A DNA stretch of 64,000 bases from Neostapfia colusana (GCA_030760725.1 JASWHV010000005.1:24003241-24067240), one strand, 5' to 3'; positions 46,910 through 59,094 are shown, counted from the stretch's first letter. Numbers and translations: made by a program. Notes: generated by a model not told the origin, from the letters alone.

Positions 46910-48323
46910 AAAGTAGGAATCATGTACACATAAATAAAAGTGTATGCAAGCCACAAATCAACATACATAGAGTAACCACAACACATATAATGGTGAATGA
47001 ATTTCCTGAATATGAATGTGTGGTTTGTATGAAGTGGAAGTGTGAACTATGTCTTATGGATTGTTGTTTTTCTTTTGCTATGTGTGATGGTATGATGTAG
47101 AACCTGCTCAAGAGCAAGTTATTCCTTTCCAAGATCAGGACTACCCATTTCAAGAGCAGCAAGAAGGAGGCAAGTGTCCTTGACCACTTTGATCCTATGC
47201 TAGGATGTGTAGATAGAATTATTTGCATTGTCAATTGAAGTATGAAACCCATGTTAGGAAGTTTCCCTAGAATTGCATTACCTTGTTTCCTTGTAGCTTG
47301 GGTTGGGATTTATTTTATCATGTCTTTTATTATTATGCATATGCTTAGCCATGCTTAGAATGGGATGTTTGGGATATGAGATCATCATTTATTTTACCAT
47401 ACTCTTGAATGAGATATTGTGAGTTATGTAGAGGTAGGGATCAAGGCAAGTTGGATGTTTTGGTTGTGTGCTGGGTGCACGAGACTTGGGTTTGTGTTTA
47501 GTACTTGCCTGGATCCTAAGGACCGGTTCATGGAGCATGTAACCTGGCTTTACAGTGCCAATCACATGCTGAGATGGGGCAGCTTGGCCAATTAATTAGG
47601 TGTATCCCCGGCGTAGTATGGGTGTGTTGGATGGTGCGGGGAATAGGTGTCAGCTGGACTACCATATGAACCGCAAGGCTCAAGAGGGGGCCACTGCAGC
47701 GGGGTTGGAGCCTCTTGTATGCTGTTAGGGGTGAAACCTCAGTGGGCCTACGCTCGTCGGGAATCCCTTTGTAAAGGCTTCGTAGTGATCTCCTGGCTAC
47801 ACACCTGGGAAGTGTGAATGTGGTTCGTGGCCACTGGCATAATGGAGGTTCTTTTAGTCCACCCGACAACGGGGGATGAAATCACTACATGTGGGTACAG
47901 TGGTACAAACTCTGCAGAGTCAAAACTGTCATGACAGCCGTGCTCACGGTCAAGAGCGGCTTGGACTTATTCATGATTAGAGGATTGATGGTTTTGGAAG
48001 TTGTGGATGTTAAGCGGGGAGCTTAACATTGGAAATGAGGTTATGGTTATTTGATTATGATGAAGGGATGGGAGATTGGGACCATTTTACCTGTAGTAAT
48101 GTAGGTGCTTAATAAGCTAAGGTGATACGAATTAATTGCATAGTGCTTTAACCATGAGTTCAACCTCTCCTTGCTCTAGCCATGCATGACATAACTTTCC
48201 CACACTTGCTGAGTACCATCGGTACTCAATATTGCATATTTTGTTGGTTTATATTGCTGCTCAGGTCAAGATAATGAGGTGGTGTATAATGACCAAGACT
48301 TTGGACCCGAAGAAGGTTTCTAG
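45694..48323 (+). other. Predicted three-exon frame in element F 5' LTR
   Basis: Exons are 45694-45799 (frame open back to 45640), 47101-47169 and 48265-48323. Donor 1 is CCGAG/GTGAGA and donor 2 is GAG/GCAAGTG (GC-AG intron); acceptors are GATGTAG and GCTGCTCAG. The product part from exons 2 and 3 is acidic and Gln-rich with repeated FQDQD/YNDQD-like motifs, ending GPEEGF. No in-frame ATG occurs in exon 1 of this copy. Confidence 0.55.
46846..46907. repeat. AT dinucleotide microsatellite
   Basis: About 31 AT units inside the F 5' LTR. The 3' LTR at the same place (56120-56150) has a short interrupted tract followed by extra unique sequence. Confidence 0.95.
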
Positions 48324-48574
48324 GTTCATGGAGACCCCCGGGCAACGCCTGTGATGGAGCCTACAAGAATAATATTCCGCTGCTAGTTTATTTACTTGTG
48401 ATGAACTTATTATTGTCCATCGAGACATTTGCGATGTAAGACTTATTTATATTCGACACCTGGCTTGTAATAAATGATGCTTCACTATTTGTCATCACAT
48501 GTATGAGAAAATGATCCTGGCATACATGTGATATTCACTTGGTTGTTCTTCGGAAAAACCGGGTGTGACAGAAG

Positions 48575-48587
48575 TGGTATCAGAGCC
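48575..48587 (+). promoter_or_regulatory. Primer-binding site of element F
   Basis: TGGTATCAGAGCC, four bases after the 5' LTR. Confidence 0.95.
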
Positions 48588-48790
48588 AAGGTTGCCCGTA
48601 GGAACGTGGACCTAGGTAGAAATGGAAGTATTTAAGGGCCCTATTTTCTTAAAAACATTTTTTCAAAGGTGTGCATTGAAAAGTGTTATTTAAATGAGTC
48701 ACTTTCTTCATCTTACCCCAACTTTCATTCAAAATAGGATTTTTGGTTTGAGAGTTTATCTAACCTAATTTTAAATTCTTTTTGTTTTAG

Positions 48791-49570
48791 ATGGTTCGCA
48801 TGATTCGTACCGCTCGCAAGTCCACAGGAGGGAGAGTTCACGTAGTTGCCCTTGCCGAGAGAGAGGAGAGCCGTACGGTGACGTACCTTTCCTACGGATT
48901 GGCAGTAGGAGGCTCATTGCGCCGTCTTCAGCGTATGCTCGGAGCCGCCGGCAATACGGGCAAGCTAATCATCCACTATAACTCCACCAGGACCATCCGT
49001 GAGAAGAGGGAAGAATGGAGTTCAGAGATGAGGATCATACACGAAAATCAGCTGCTTAAGATCCACCACTCTCCAGCTTGTCGAGCGACACAGGTCGATG
49101 CGGAGAAGGATGTCACCTGGGAGGCCATCACCTGCCAGAGTCACATCTATCGTCGCCACTTGGACAAAACTGAGTACATGTATGTCCGCCAGCGTGAGAG
49201 TGGTACCACGGAGTACAAGTACCCACCAGTGCAGCAAGGGACTTCCCATGAGCACATGGACTTGTGCTTGGAGGATGCTTCTATGCTCAGGACTCGACTG
49301 CAGGAGTGCCAACAAGAGCTTCAGGATGTCCGGGACACCCTGAAGGAAACGGAGGCATTGCTGCGAGCCTGCTTGAGGGCGAGAGAAAGAGGAGATGGGA
49401 ATGAACTGTGTGTCACCGTGAATGATACATGGACTCCTGACTCCCCGGATCGCCGAGCGATAAGGCGTCGTCGCACTTCTCCACCAGCAGCCTCCCCACC
49501 CAAAGCAGAGTCAGAAGGAAGCCGAAATGATGAGGAAGATCCCGAGGAGCCAGCTCAAGAAAACGAGTAG
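48791..49570 (+). CDS. ORF1 of element F: histone H3-tail-like N-terminus, 259 aa, intact
   Basis: This is the second intact copy of the extra ORF. The first 16 residues are the same as in element C, while four of those 16 codons differ, all at the third base. The coiled coil (TRLQECQQELQDVRDTLKET), the basic stretch IRRRRTSPP and an acidic C-terminus are kept; the end is three residues longer than in C. TTTTTGTTTTAG abuts the ATG. It lies between the primer site and gag on the plus strand. Function is unknown to me. Confidence 0.8.
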   Translation: MVRMIRTARKSTGGRVHVVALAEREESRTVTYLSYGLAVGGSLRRLQRMLGAAGNTGKLIIHYNSTRTIREKREEWSSEMRIIHENQLLKIHHSPACRATQVDAEKDVTWEAITCQSHIYRRHLDKTEYMYVRQRESGTTEYKYPPVQQGTSHEHMDLCLEDASMLRTRLQECQQELQDVRDTLKETEALLRACLRARERGDGNELCVTVNDTWTPDSPDRRAIRRRRTSPPAASPPKAESEGSRNDEEDPEEPAQENE

Positions 49571-49874
49571 TGTAGAGTCCTTCCCTTAGTTAGCAAGATG
49601 TCGAATAGTCGAGTCGTTACGTTAAGTTATTGGTGTGTTAATGCTTGGTGTGTGACGTGAGTTGTGGAAGCCATGAGCAATTGTCCACAGCCTCGTCTTT
49701 AGATTGTTTTGCTTTGGTGTGTGAACCCACATGAAATAATATTACATTTATTTTGGTGTGAGAAATGAACCCTTAGATAAGTGTAACAAAACCTCAACAC
49801 TTCAAAGTACAAACAAATGAAAGTAGTAAGATGATACTAAATGCTTTCAAATTAACATTGGTTGATTCTGCCAG
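49571..49874 (+). other. ORF1-gag spacer of element F
   Basis: About 300 bp with the conserved stem (GTTGTGGA near 49661, pairing with TCCACAGC through one G-U) and the GTGAGT donor-like sequence. AG directly precedes the gag ATG (GCCAG/ATGG). Confidence 0.55.
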
Positions 49875-52800
49875 ATGGCCGGAAGAGGAAAAGGACGTGC
49901 TGCCAACCTCGCCAATAACAACGATGAGGCATGCAACCCTCAACTTTCTGGAGGCCAGGACAGGGGTGGTCGCCGTGAAGAAGTTGATCCTCTCCATCAA
50001 ATGCTGGAGAATCAAAATCAGCTCATCCAGAACTTGACTCAAGTGGTGGCCAACTTGCATCAAGTTCCACCTCCACAAGCTGCACCACACCAACCAAGGT
50101 TGAGTGAGTTTCTAGGAACTCAACCTCCAAAGTTTGCAAGTCCTGCTGAACCTCTGGAGGCAGATGATTGGCTGAAGACCATTGAAAGTAAGATTAGGAT
50201 CATACAGTGTCAAGGGTATGAGAGGGTGCTATTTGCCTCTCATCAATTGCATGGACCTGCTGCTGATTGGTGGACCGCCTACGTGGCTGCCCATCATGAC
50301 CCTGAGAACATCACTTGGGAAGAGTTCAAGCGTAGCTTCCGCAACCATTACATCCCAAGAGGTGAACTCAAAAACAAGAGGAAGGAGTTTTTGGGACTGC
50401 AGCAGGGAAACATGAAGGTGAGGGAATATCTCACTAAATTTACCCAACTATCCCGTTATGCCCCACGGGACATAGAGACTGATGAGCAGAAACAAGATTG
50501 TTTCGTGGAAGGACTTACCGCAGAGATGCAGTGTGCAATGTCCTCGAATGAGTATGAAAGCTTCCAAAAGATGGTGGACAGAGCATTTGTGGTAGAAAGG
50601 AAGCTAAAGTCATTGGAAAATGAGAATAAGAGGAAGGCCGGTTGGTCACATCAAGCCTCGGGAAGCAACACTCGCCCCCGTATGATGCAGCAACCTACGG
50701 GGCAGACGAGCCGTGTTGCGGTACCCTACTCAGCACCAAGAGGGTACAACCCGAACTACAGGCCTCCGGAAGCACCAGCACAGCCGCAACGTCAGTTTGT
50801 ACAGCAGCCTCGCCCCGCATATCCACCTCGACCAGCAGTGCAAGGACCTCCGAACCAACCCCAAGATAACAAAGGCCAAGCACCTAAGGTTGGGGTGCAA
50901 TGTTTTAGCTGTGGTGAAGTGGGGCACTATGCCCATAAGTACCCAAAGAAGAAGTCCGCGCAGCCACAACAGCAGAATGTAATGAGAGGACGGGTGAACC
51001 ACGTCACTATGGAGGAAGCACAAGATGCACCCGACGTGGTAGTTGGTAAGTTTCCTGCCAATTTACACCTTGCAACCCTGTTGTTTGATTCTGGTGCTAC
51101 CCACTTGTTTATTGCTCAAGGGTTTGTTAAGAAGTATGACCTAGCAACAACACAAATGAACCATATGCTAGCCATAAACTCTCCAGGTGGAGAAATAAGG
51201 ACAAGACAAGTGTGTCCCAAAGTGAACCTAGACATTAATGGTGTAGTATTTACTGCTAACCTCATAGTGATAGATTCACAAGGGATAGATATTATTTTGG
51301 GTATGGATTGGTTGACCAAACATAAAGGAATCATCCATTGTTCGACCAGAACGGTGGAACTAACTCACCCTAGTGGCACAAGAGTAAAGTTCATAACGAT
51401 ACACGAGCCTAGGAGGGACATTAAATTAAATCAAGTTGAGGTGAAAGTTGAGGAAATCAGAACCATCAGGGAATATCCAGATGTATTTCCGGAGGAGTTG
51501 CCAGGTATGCCTCCCGATCGTGAAGTGGAATTTGCAATTGAGCTAGTACCTGGAACAACCCCGATTTACAAAAGACCTTATCGGATGGACTCCAAGCAGC
51601 TAGAAGAACTCAAGGATCATTTGAGAGAATTGACGGAGAAGGGGTATATTCGTCATAGTTCCTCACCATGGGGAGCTCCGGTGATATTTGTGCCCAAGAA
51701 GGATGAAACCCAAAGGTTATGCGTGGATTACCGTGCCTTGAATGAGGTAACCATCAAGAACAAGTACCCATTACCCCGCATTGAAGACTTGTTTGATCAA
51801 TTGAGGGGAGCTTGTGTGTTCTCGAAAATTGATCTCAGGTCGGGATACCACCAACTCAAGATAAGGCAATCTGATATTCCCAAGACAGCTTTCGTATCTC
51901 GGTACGGATTGTATGAATACACTGTCATGCCTTTCAGGCTAACTAATGCCCCGGCATACTTCATGTATCTCATGAACAAGGTATTCATGGAATATCTTGA
52001 CAAATTTGTGGTGGTTTTCATAGATGACATTCTCGTCTTCTCCAAAGATGAAGAAGAACATGAGAAACATCTAAGGTTGGTGTTGCAGAGGCTGAGAGAA
52101 CACCAACTATATGCCAAGTTGAGAAGTGTGAGTTTTGGCTGAAGAGAGTTCCCTTCTTAGGACATATAATCTCGGAGGGAGGAATCTCCGTGGATCCTGC
52201 CAAAATCGAGGATATACAGAAGTGGAAGACCCCTGAAAGTGTCGGAGAAGTTCGAAGCTTTTTGGGATTGGCTGGATACTATCGACGGTTTATTGAGGGA
52301 TTCTCTAAGATCTCGAGGCCCCTTACCAAACTGTTGGAGAAGGGAATCACATTCACATGGACGCCACAGTGCGAGACGAGTTTTCAGGAGCTAAAGAAAA
52401 GATTGACAACAGCCCCAGTGTTGGTTATGCCAGATATGCAGAAGAATTTCACGGTGTACTGCGATGCCTCTGGAAACGGGTTGGGATGTGTTCTCATGCA
52501 AGAAGGGCATGTCGTGGCTTATGCATCCCGGCAGCTTCGGAAGCACGAGAACAACTATCCTACACATGACCTAGAACTAGCCGCAGTGGTACACGCGTTG
52601 TAAATTTGGCGGCACTATTTGATGGGGAAGAGGACCGAGATATATACTGATCATAAGAGTTTGAAGTACATATTCACACAGCCAGACCTCAACCTCAGAC
52701 AAAGAAGATGGTTGGAGCTAATCAATGACTTTGATGTGGGCATCAACTATCATCCCAGGAAAGCAAACGTCGTGGCCGATGCTTTGAGTCGGAAAGTGCA

Positions 52801-54343
52801 GGTCAATAAGTTGAGCTTGAAGGACATGCCTGCAGAATTGAAGGACGAGGTTATAAGGCTCAATCTATGTCTAGTAAATAGTGGTGAAGCCATCGCCATG
52901 GAAGTAGACTCCACACTCGAGCGAGACATACGCGAGGGTCAAAAGAATGATGAGAAGATACAAGAGATCAGACAACTCATCAAGGAAAATAAAGCTCCAG
53001 GTTTCAGAGAGGATGAACAAGGTACGGTGTGGCACGGGAAAAGGATCTGTGTGCCTGAAGTAAAGAAGATCCGTGAATTGATTTTGAAGGAGGCTCACGA
53101 TTCTGAATATTCCATTCATCTTGGGAGTACGAAAATGTACCAGGACCTTAAGAGCAGGTATTGGTGGTATGGTATGAAGCGAGATGTCGCGGAACATGTT
53201 GCCCTATGTGACACATGTCAGTTGGTGAAAGCAGAACATCAACGACCCGCGGGATTATTGCAACCACTCAAAGTGCCTGAATGGAAATGGGAAGAAAACA
53301 GCATGGATTTCATCGTGGGATTGCCTAGGACCCAATGCGGATATGATTCGATATGGGTCATCATTGATAGGCTAACAAAGGTAGCTCACTTCATCCTCGT
53401 GAAGGAAAGCTACAGCGGATCCAAATTGGCAGAGTTGTACATGTCAAGGATCGTGTGTTACCATGGAGTGCCAAAGAAGATTGTGTCGGATCGAGGGACA
53501 CAGTTCACCTCAAGGTTCTGGCAGAAGTTGCATGAAACCATGGGAACCCATCTGAACTTTAGTTCTGCCTATCATCCCCAAACTGACGGGCAGACGGAGA
53601 GAACCAATCAGATCCTTGAAGATATGTTGAGGGCATGTGCACTCAAAAACAATCGGAGTTGGGACAAGAACTTACCGTATGCGAAGTTTTCCTATAACAA
53701 CAGCTATCAAGCTAGTATGAAGATGTCACCGTTTGAAGCTTTGTACGGGAGGAAGTGCAGAACTCCCCTATTTTGGAACCAAACGGGGGAAAGTAAAGTG
53801 TTTGGTCCAGAAGTACTACAAGAAGCCGAGACGAAGGTGAGGGAAATTCGCAATAACTTGAGGATAGCACAGACACGCCAAAAGAGCTATGCCGATGTAC
53901 GAAGAAGAGAGCTCGTTTTCAACGTAGGAGACTATGTCTATCTCAAGGTGTCCCCTATCAGAGGACTTCGTCGGTTCAAGGTGAAAGGCAAGTTGGCACC
54001 TCGATACATCGGACCCTTTCAAGTTTTGGAGAGGAAAGGCGAAGTGGCGTATCAACTAGAGTTACCAGCTCGTCTATCGGATGTGCACGATGTATTCCAT
54101 GTGTCACAACTCAAGAAATGTCTGAGGACGCCTGAGGAGGTGTTACCCATGAATGAAGTGGACGTAGCTGAGGATTTGTCTTATGCCGAGCAACCATACA
54201 AGATTTTGGAGACAATGGAACGCCTCACCAGAAATAAAAGAATCCGGATGTGCAAGGTGCAGTGGAAGCATCACTCAGAAGAGGAAGCCACCTGGGAGCG
54301 GGAAGATGAGCTCAAGGCATAATTTCCGGAATTGTTTTCTTAG
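49875..54343 (+). pseudogene. Element F gag-pol, one frameshift and two stops
   Basis: From the ATG at 49875 the frame covers gag, a zinc knuckle whose last Cys is Tyr (CFSCGEVGHYAHKYP), protease and RT to 52142. A one-base deletion near 52123 (after YAKL) shifts the frame just downstream of the RT active site. RNase H follows in the restored frame to a TAA at 52601-52603. Integrase (CDTCQ, SDRGTQFTS, HPQTDGQTER) and the chromodomain (CKVQWKHHSEEEATWERED) run to a TAA at 54320-54322. The normal end is at 54343. RT also has VMPFRLTNAP where the other copies have FGLTNAP. Confidence 0.95.
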
Positions 54344-54374
54344 AACCACCAATCTCGAGGACGAGATTTCTTTT

Positions 54375-54388
54375 AAGGGGGGTAGAGC
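54375..54388 (+). promoter_or_regulatory. Polypurine tract of element F
   Basis: AAGGGGGGTAGAGC directly before the 3' LTR. The hairpin AATCTCG (54351-54357) with CGAGATT (54362-54368) lies just upstream. Confidence 0.95.
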
Positions 54389-57300
54389 TGTAACACCCCA
54401 AAATTTTGATTCAAAACCCTAAATCATGTTAAGAGGGGGATTTAACAATTTTTGGACGTGTTGCATGTTTTGCAAAAATTCAAATTCAAACTGGAATTCA
54501 AATTAAACTCAAATCAGAAAAGAAATAGAAAAAAAGAAAAAGAGAAAACAGAAAAAACCGGCCAGTGGGACGAAACCCACCAGCCGGCCCAGCCAGCGCC
54601 CGCGCCAGCCCGCAGCCGCGCGGGCTGCTGCCTCACACTGACAGGCGGGACCCACCCGATCTTCGTCTACCTCGCGACAGCGCCGGACTCCCTCGCACCC
54701 GAATCGAAACCGATCGGGATTTCGGCGTATCCCCGCTGAATTCTGTTCGTAGGCGACGCGGACATGATCTAAACCACCCTGCCGCCCTCCCCCGTCTATA
54801 AAAACCCCGGCCTCGTTCTGTTTCTCCCACGCGATCGCCGATTTTTCCTCCGGTGAGAACCGAGACTTCTCCGGCGAATTCTGGCTGATCTAAGCTCGGA
54901 AATTCCGATCTAACTCGCTGGTCTTGATCCATCGCCTCCGGGGAACCTTGCAGGTGCAGAAAACTCGGTGACTTGCGGTGTAAACACAGCGCGGACGAGC
55001 CTCGCCATGGTTTCACCTCGGACCTCGTCGCCGATCACCTTCCAGGACCTCCGAGCTCAAGAAAACCCCCGAGGTGAGATCCCCGACCTCCCCTCCACCG
55101 ATCTATGCCATAAAATCACAGTTCTAGGAAGAATTCTCGAAGATCCGAAAGTCTCCGGCGAGAACGCCGCTTCCCGCCACCGTGCGCCGCCGGCAGCGCC
55201 GCCCGCGCTCGATCAGAGCGACGTGGCCGCTTGTGCGCCGTTTATTTTAAATCGCACGGTAGGGTTTAAACCCCCGCGTACCGGTTCGATGTTATAATCT
55301 CGGCCGTCGGTTTAAAATCGGACGGTCCACGTCAGCCCCGCGTTATAAAGACTGGAAATCTTACGTGCTACCCCTAGGATTCTCAGGAAATAAGAGCTAG
55401 CCCCGGAAACTTCTGATCTAGCCCCTGGAACTCCAGAAAATAATGTAAATTCATTTCAAAATCAGTTTTAACCCCTGGACTTAATAAAAATTAGGAAAAA
55501 CACCTCTGATAAGTGTAGCTAGACCCCTGGGAATTCTGAAAATAATATTATAGACCCTGTAGTGGGGTAAGTTTAACTTTTTAGCCCTGTTTAGTATTTA
55601 ATTTAGGAAATTGAATATGTGGCTAGTGTTTAAAAATTAAAAAGTGGGACAAACATATTGTCATAATTAAATTAAAAACTTTCTCAGTAAATAGAAAACT
55701 TTGGAGTGAGATAAAAATATATTTTGGGCTGAAATGAATCTGTTTAATTTATTATTCACATTTAGGGACACATTTTTAAGTAAAGAATTGTTCTAGAAAA
55801 TAGGGAAAATAATTGTAAAATAGTTTACATCAGAGGTAAAGGTCAAAAATATATTAGTAAATACTTTAGATCAGATCCTATTCTGTTTAGATGTTGTATT
55901 TTGTTATTTTCATAACAAAGCTCACATTTAGGCATAGGGAATAAATCTGAAAATATAGCAACTAGTAAATGATAAATGGAGTTTCTAAAATCCAAAGAAT
56001 TCAGCTTAGGGTTGGTAGAAATTCTGAAGGCACATATGGAGAATAAAAATACTTTTCATACATACTTGGTAGTGAAAAGGTGTAGTAGTTGAATATAAGG
56101 AATTTATTTAAATTTGAAACATATATATAGATATATATATATATATACATAGTATGTAAGTATAAATGTGAACACCAAAGTAGGAATCATGTACACATAC
56201 ATAAAAGTGTATGCAAGCCACAAATCAACATACATAGAGTAACCACAACACATATAATGGTGAATGAATTTCCTGAATATGAATGTGTGGTTTGTATGAA
56301 GTGGAAGAGTGAACTATGTCTTATGGATTGTTGTTTTTCTTTTGCTATGTGTGATGGTATGATGTAGAAACTGCTCAAGAGCAAGTTACTCCTTTCCAAG
56401 ATCAGGACTACCCATTTCAAGAGCAGCAAGAAGGAGGCAAGTGTCCTTGACCACTTTGATCCTATGCTAGGATGTGTAGATAGAATTATTTGCATTGTCA
56501 ATTGAAGTATGAAACCCATGTTAGGAAGTTTCCCTAGAATTGCATTACCTTGTTTCCTTGTAGCTTGGGTTGGGACTTATTTTATCATGTCTTTTATTAT
56601 TATGCATATGCTTAGCCATGCTTAGAATGGGATATTTGGGATATGAGATCATCATTTATTTTACCATACTCTTGAATGAGATATTGTGAGTTATGTAGAG
56701 GTAGGGATCAAGGCAAGTTGGATGTTTTGGTTGAGTGCTAGGTGCACGAGACTTGGGTTTGTGTTTAGTACTTGCCTGGATCCTAAGGACCGGTTCATGG
56801 AGCATGTAACCTGGCTTTACAGTGCCAACCACATGCTGAGATGGGGCAGCTTGGCCAATTAATTAGGTGTATCCCCGGCGTAGTATGGTGTGTTGGATGG
56901 TGCGGGGAATAGGTGTCAGCTGGACTACCATATGAACCGCAAGTCTCAAGAGGGGGCCACTGCAGCGGGGTTGGAGCCTCTTGTATGCTGTTAGGGATGA
57001 AACCTCAGTGGGCCCACGCTCGTCGGGAATCCCTTTGTAAAGGCTTCGTAGTGATCTCCTGGCTACACACCTGGGAAGTGTGAATGTGGTTCGTAGCCAC
57101 TGGCATAATGGAGGTTTTTTTAGTCCACCCGACAACGGGGGATGAAATCACTACATGTGGGTACAGTGGTACAAACTCTACAGAGTCAAAACTGTCATGA
57201 CAGCCGTGCTCACGGTCAAGAGCGGCTTGGACTTATTCATGATTAGAGGATTGATGGTTTTGGAAGTTGTGGATGTTAAGCGGGGAGCTTAACATTGGAA

Positions 57301-57836
57301 ATGAGGTTATGGTTATTTGATTATGATGAAGGGATGGAAGATTGGGACCATTTTACCTGTAGTAATGTAGGTGCTTAATAAGCTAAGGTGATACGAATTA
57401 ATTGCATAGTGCTTTAACCATGAGTTCAACCTCTCCTTGTTCTAGCCATGCATGACATAACTTTCCCACACTTGCTGAGTACCATCGGTACTCAATCTTG
57501 CATATTTTGTTGGTTTATATTGCTGCTCAGGTCAAGATAATGAGGTGGTGTATAATGACCAAGACTTTTGACCCGAAGAAGGTTTCTAGGTTCATGGAGA
57601 CCCCCGGGCAACGCCTGTGATGGAGCCTACAAGAATAATATTCCGCTGCTAGTTTGTTTACTTGTGATGAACTTATTATTGTCCATCGAGACATTTGCGA
57701 TGTAATACTTATTTATATTTGACACCTGGCTTGTAATAAATGATGCTTCACTATTTGTCATCACATGTATGAGAAAATGATCCTGGCATACATGTGATAT
57801 TCACTTGGTTGTTCTTCGGAAAAACCGGGTGTGACA
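54389..57836 (+). repeat. Element F 3' LTR, 3.45 kb
   Basis: TGTAACACCCC to GGGTGTGACA, followed by GTTTT. Close to the 5' LTR with scattered substitutions and a different AT tract. Confidence 0.96.
54968..57589 (+). other. Predicted three-exon frame in element F 3' LTR, with a late stop
   Basis: Exons are 54968-55073, 56368-56436 and 57531-57589, with lengths and splice signals as in the 5' LTR. In exon 3 a substitution makes TGA after DQDF, 18 bp before the usual stop. Confidence 0.45.
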
Positions 57837-57841
57837 GTTTT
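57837..57841. repeat. Target-site duplication GTTTT of element F, right copy
   Basis: Follows the F 3' LTR and matches 45107-45111. Confidence 0.95.
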
Positions 57842-58499
57842 CTTGAGCTCGGAGGTCCTGGTGGGCGGTCGGCGACGAGGTCCGAGGTGAATTCACGGCG
57901 AGGCTCGTCGGCGCTGTGTTTGAACCGCAAACCACCGCGTTTTCTGTACCTGCGAGGTTCCCCGGAGGCGGTGGATCAAGACCAGCGAGTTAGATCGGAA
58001 TTCCCGAGCGTAGATCGGCCAGAATTGCCAGAGGGGCTCGGGTTCTCACCGGAGAGAAAATCGGCAGATCGTGGGGAAAACGGGACGATGCCGGGGTTTT
58101 TATAGACGGGGAAAGGGCAGCGTTCGGTTGTGATCGAGTTTGCGTCGCCTACGAACGAAATTCAGCTGGGATACACAGGAATCCGGGTCGGTTTTGATTC
58201 GGGGTGAGAGAGTCCGGCCGAGCGCGGGCGCGAGCGCGAGGAAGAAGAAAGACTGGCGGGCCCCGCATGTCAGTGGGAAGAAGGGGGCGCGCGCGGCTGC
58301 GGGCTGGCGCGGGATCGGTGGGCCGGCTACTGGGTTTCGGCCCACTGGCCGGTTTTTTTCTGTTTTCCTTTTTCTTTTTCTATTTCTTTTCTGTTTTGAG
58401 TTTATTTTGAATTCCAGTTTGAATTTGAATTTTTGCAATACATGCAACACGTCCAAAAAATTTTAAATTCCCCTCTTAACAGGATTTTGGGGTGTTACA
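57842..58499 (-). repeat. Element E 5' LTR, 5' portion
   Basis: Continuation of the E 5' LTR after element F. It carries the promoter region and most of LTR exon 1, and ends GGGTGTTACA at 58499. Confidence 0.95.
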
Positions 58500-58504
58500 G
58501 AGGA
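58500..58504. repeat. Target-site duplication GAGGA of element E, right copy
   Basis: Matches 33114-33118. Confidence 0.95.
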
Positions 58505-59094
58505 AGTGCAGAACTCCCCTATTTTGGAACCAAACGGGGGAAAGTAAAGTGTTTGGGCCCGAGGTATTACAAGAAGCCAAGGCGAAAGTGAGGGAAATCC
58601 GAAACAACCTGAGGATAGCACAGACACGACAAAAGAGCTATGCCGATGTACGAAGAAGAGAACTTGTTTTCAACGTGGGGGACTATGTATACCTCAAGGT
58701 GTCCCCTATTCGAGGACTTCGTCGGTTCAAGGTGAAAGGGAAGTTATCACCCCGATACATCGGACCCTTTCAAGTTCTGGAGAGGAAAGGTGAAGTGGCA
58801 TATCAACTAGAACTGCCGGCTCGCCTATCAGATGTGCATGACGTATTCCATGTGTCACAGCTCAAGAATTGTCTGAGGACGTCTGAAGAGATGTTACCCA
58901 TGAATGAGGTTGACGTAGCTGAGGATCTGTCTTATGCCGAGCAACCATCCAAGATTTTGGAGACAATGGAACGCCTCACAAGAAATAAAAGAATCCGGAT
59001 GTGCAAGGTGCAGTGGAAGCATCATTCGGAAGAGGAAGCCACATGGGAGCGAGAAGACGAACTTAAGGCACAGTTTCCGGAATTGTTTTCCTAG
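58505..59094 (+). pseudogene. Element D integrase C-terminus and chromodomain (end of gag-pol)
   Basis: This continues element D's integrase frame after element E. It starts KCRTPLFWNQ, passes through the C-terminal domain (DYVYLKVSPIRGL), and ends with a chromodomain (CKVQWKHHSEEEATWERED) and stop at 59094. This part has no stops. The conserved Trp of the chromodomain cage is present. The other two cage positions look non-aromatic by eye, as known for some plant chromovirus chromodomains. Confidence 0.95.

Larger units (their letters stand above)
45112..48570 (+). repeat. Element F 5' LTR, 3.46 kb
   Basis: TGTAACACCCC to GGGTGTGACA. TATAAAAA is at 45523-45530, the stem-loop TGAGTACC/GGTACTCA at 48210-48228, and AATAAA near 48466. 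An expanded AT tract at 46846-46907 is absent from the 3' LTR in this form. Confidence 0.96.
45112..57836 (+). mobile_element. Gypsy chromovirus element F, complete, 12.7 kb, innermost insertion
   Basis: Two LTRs (45112-48570 and 54389-57836), primer site, ORF1, gag-pol and polypurine tract are all present, flanked by GTTTT duplications. It is inserted in the 5' LTR of element E. As the last insertion of the nest it is uninterrupted, but its gag-pol carries a frameshift and stops. Confidence 0.97.

Noticed and set aside
46727..46954. ORF with long Ile-Tyr repeats
   Set aside because: It is a translation of the AT microsatellite.
33119..58499. Large inverted duplication between the minus-strand and plus-strand LTRs
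   Set aside because: It is fully explained by element F inserted in opposite orientation into element E; target duplications account for every junction.
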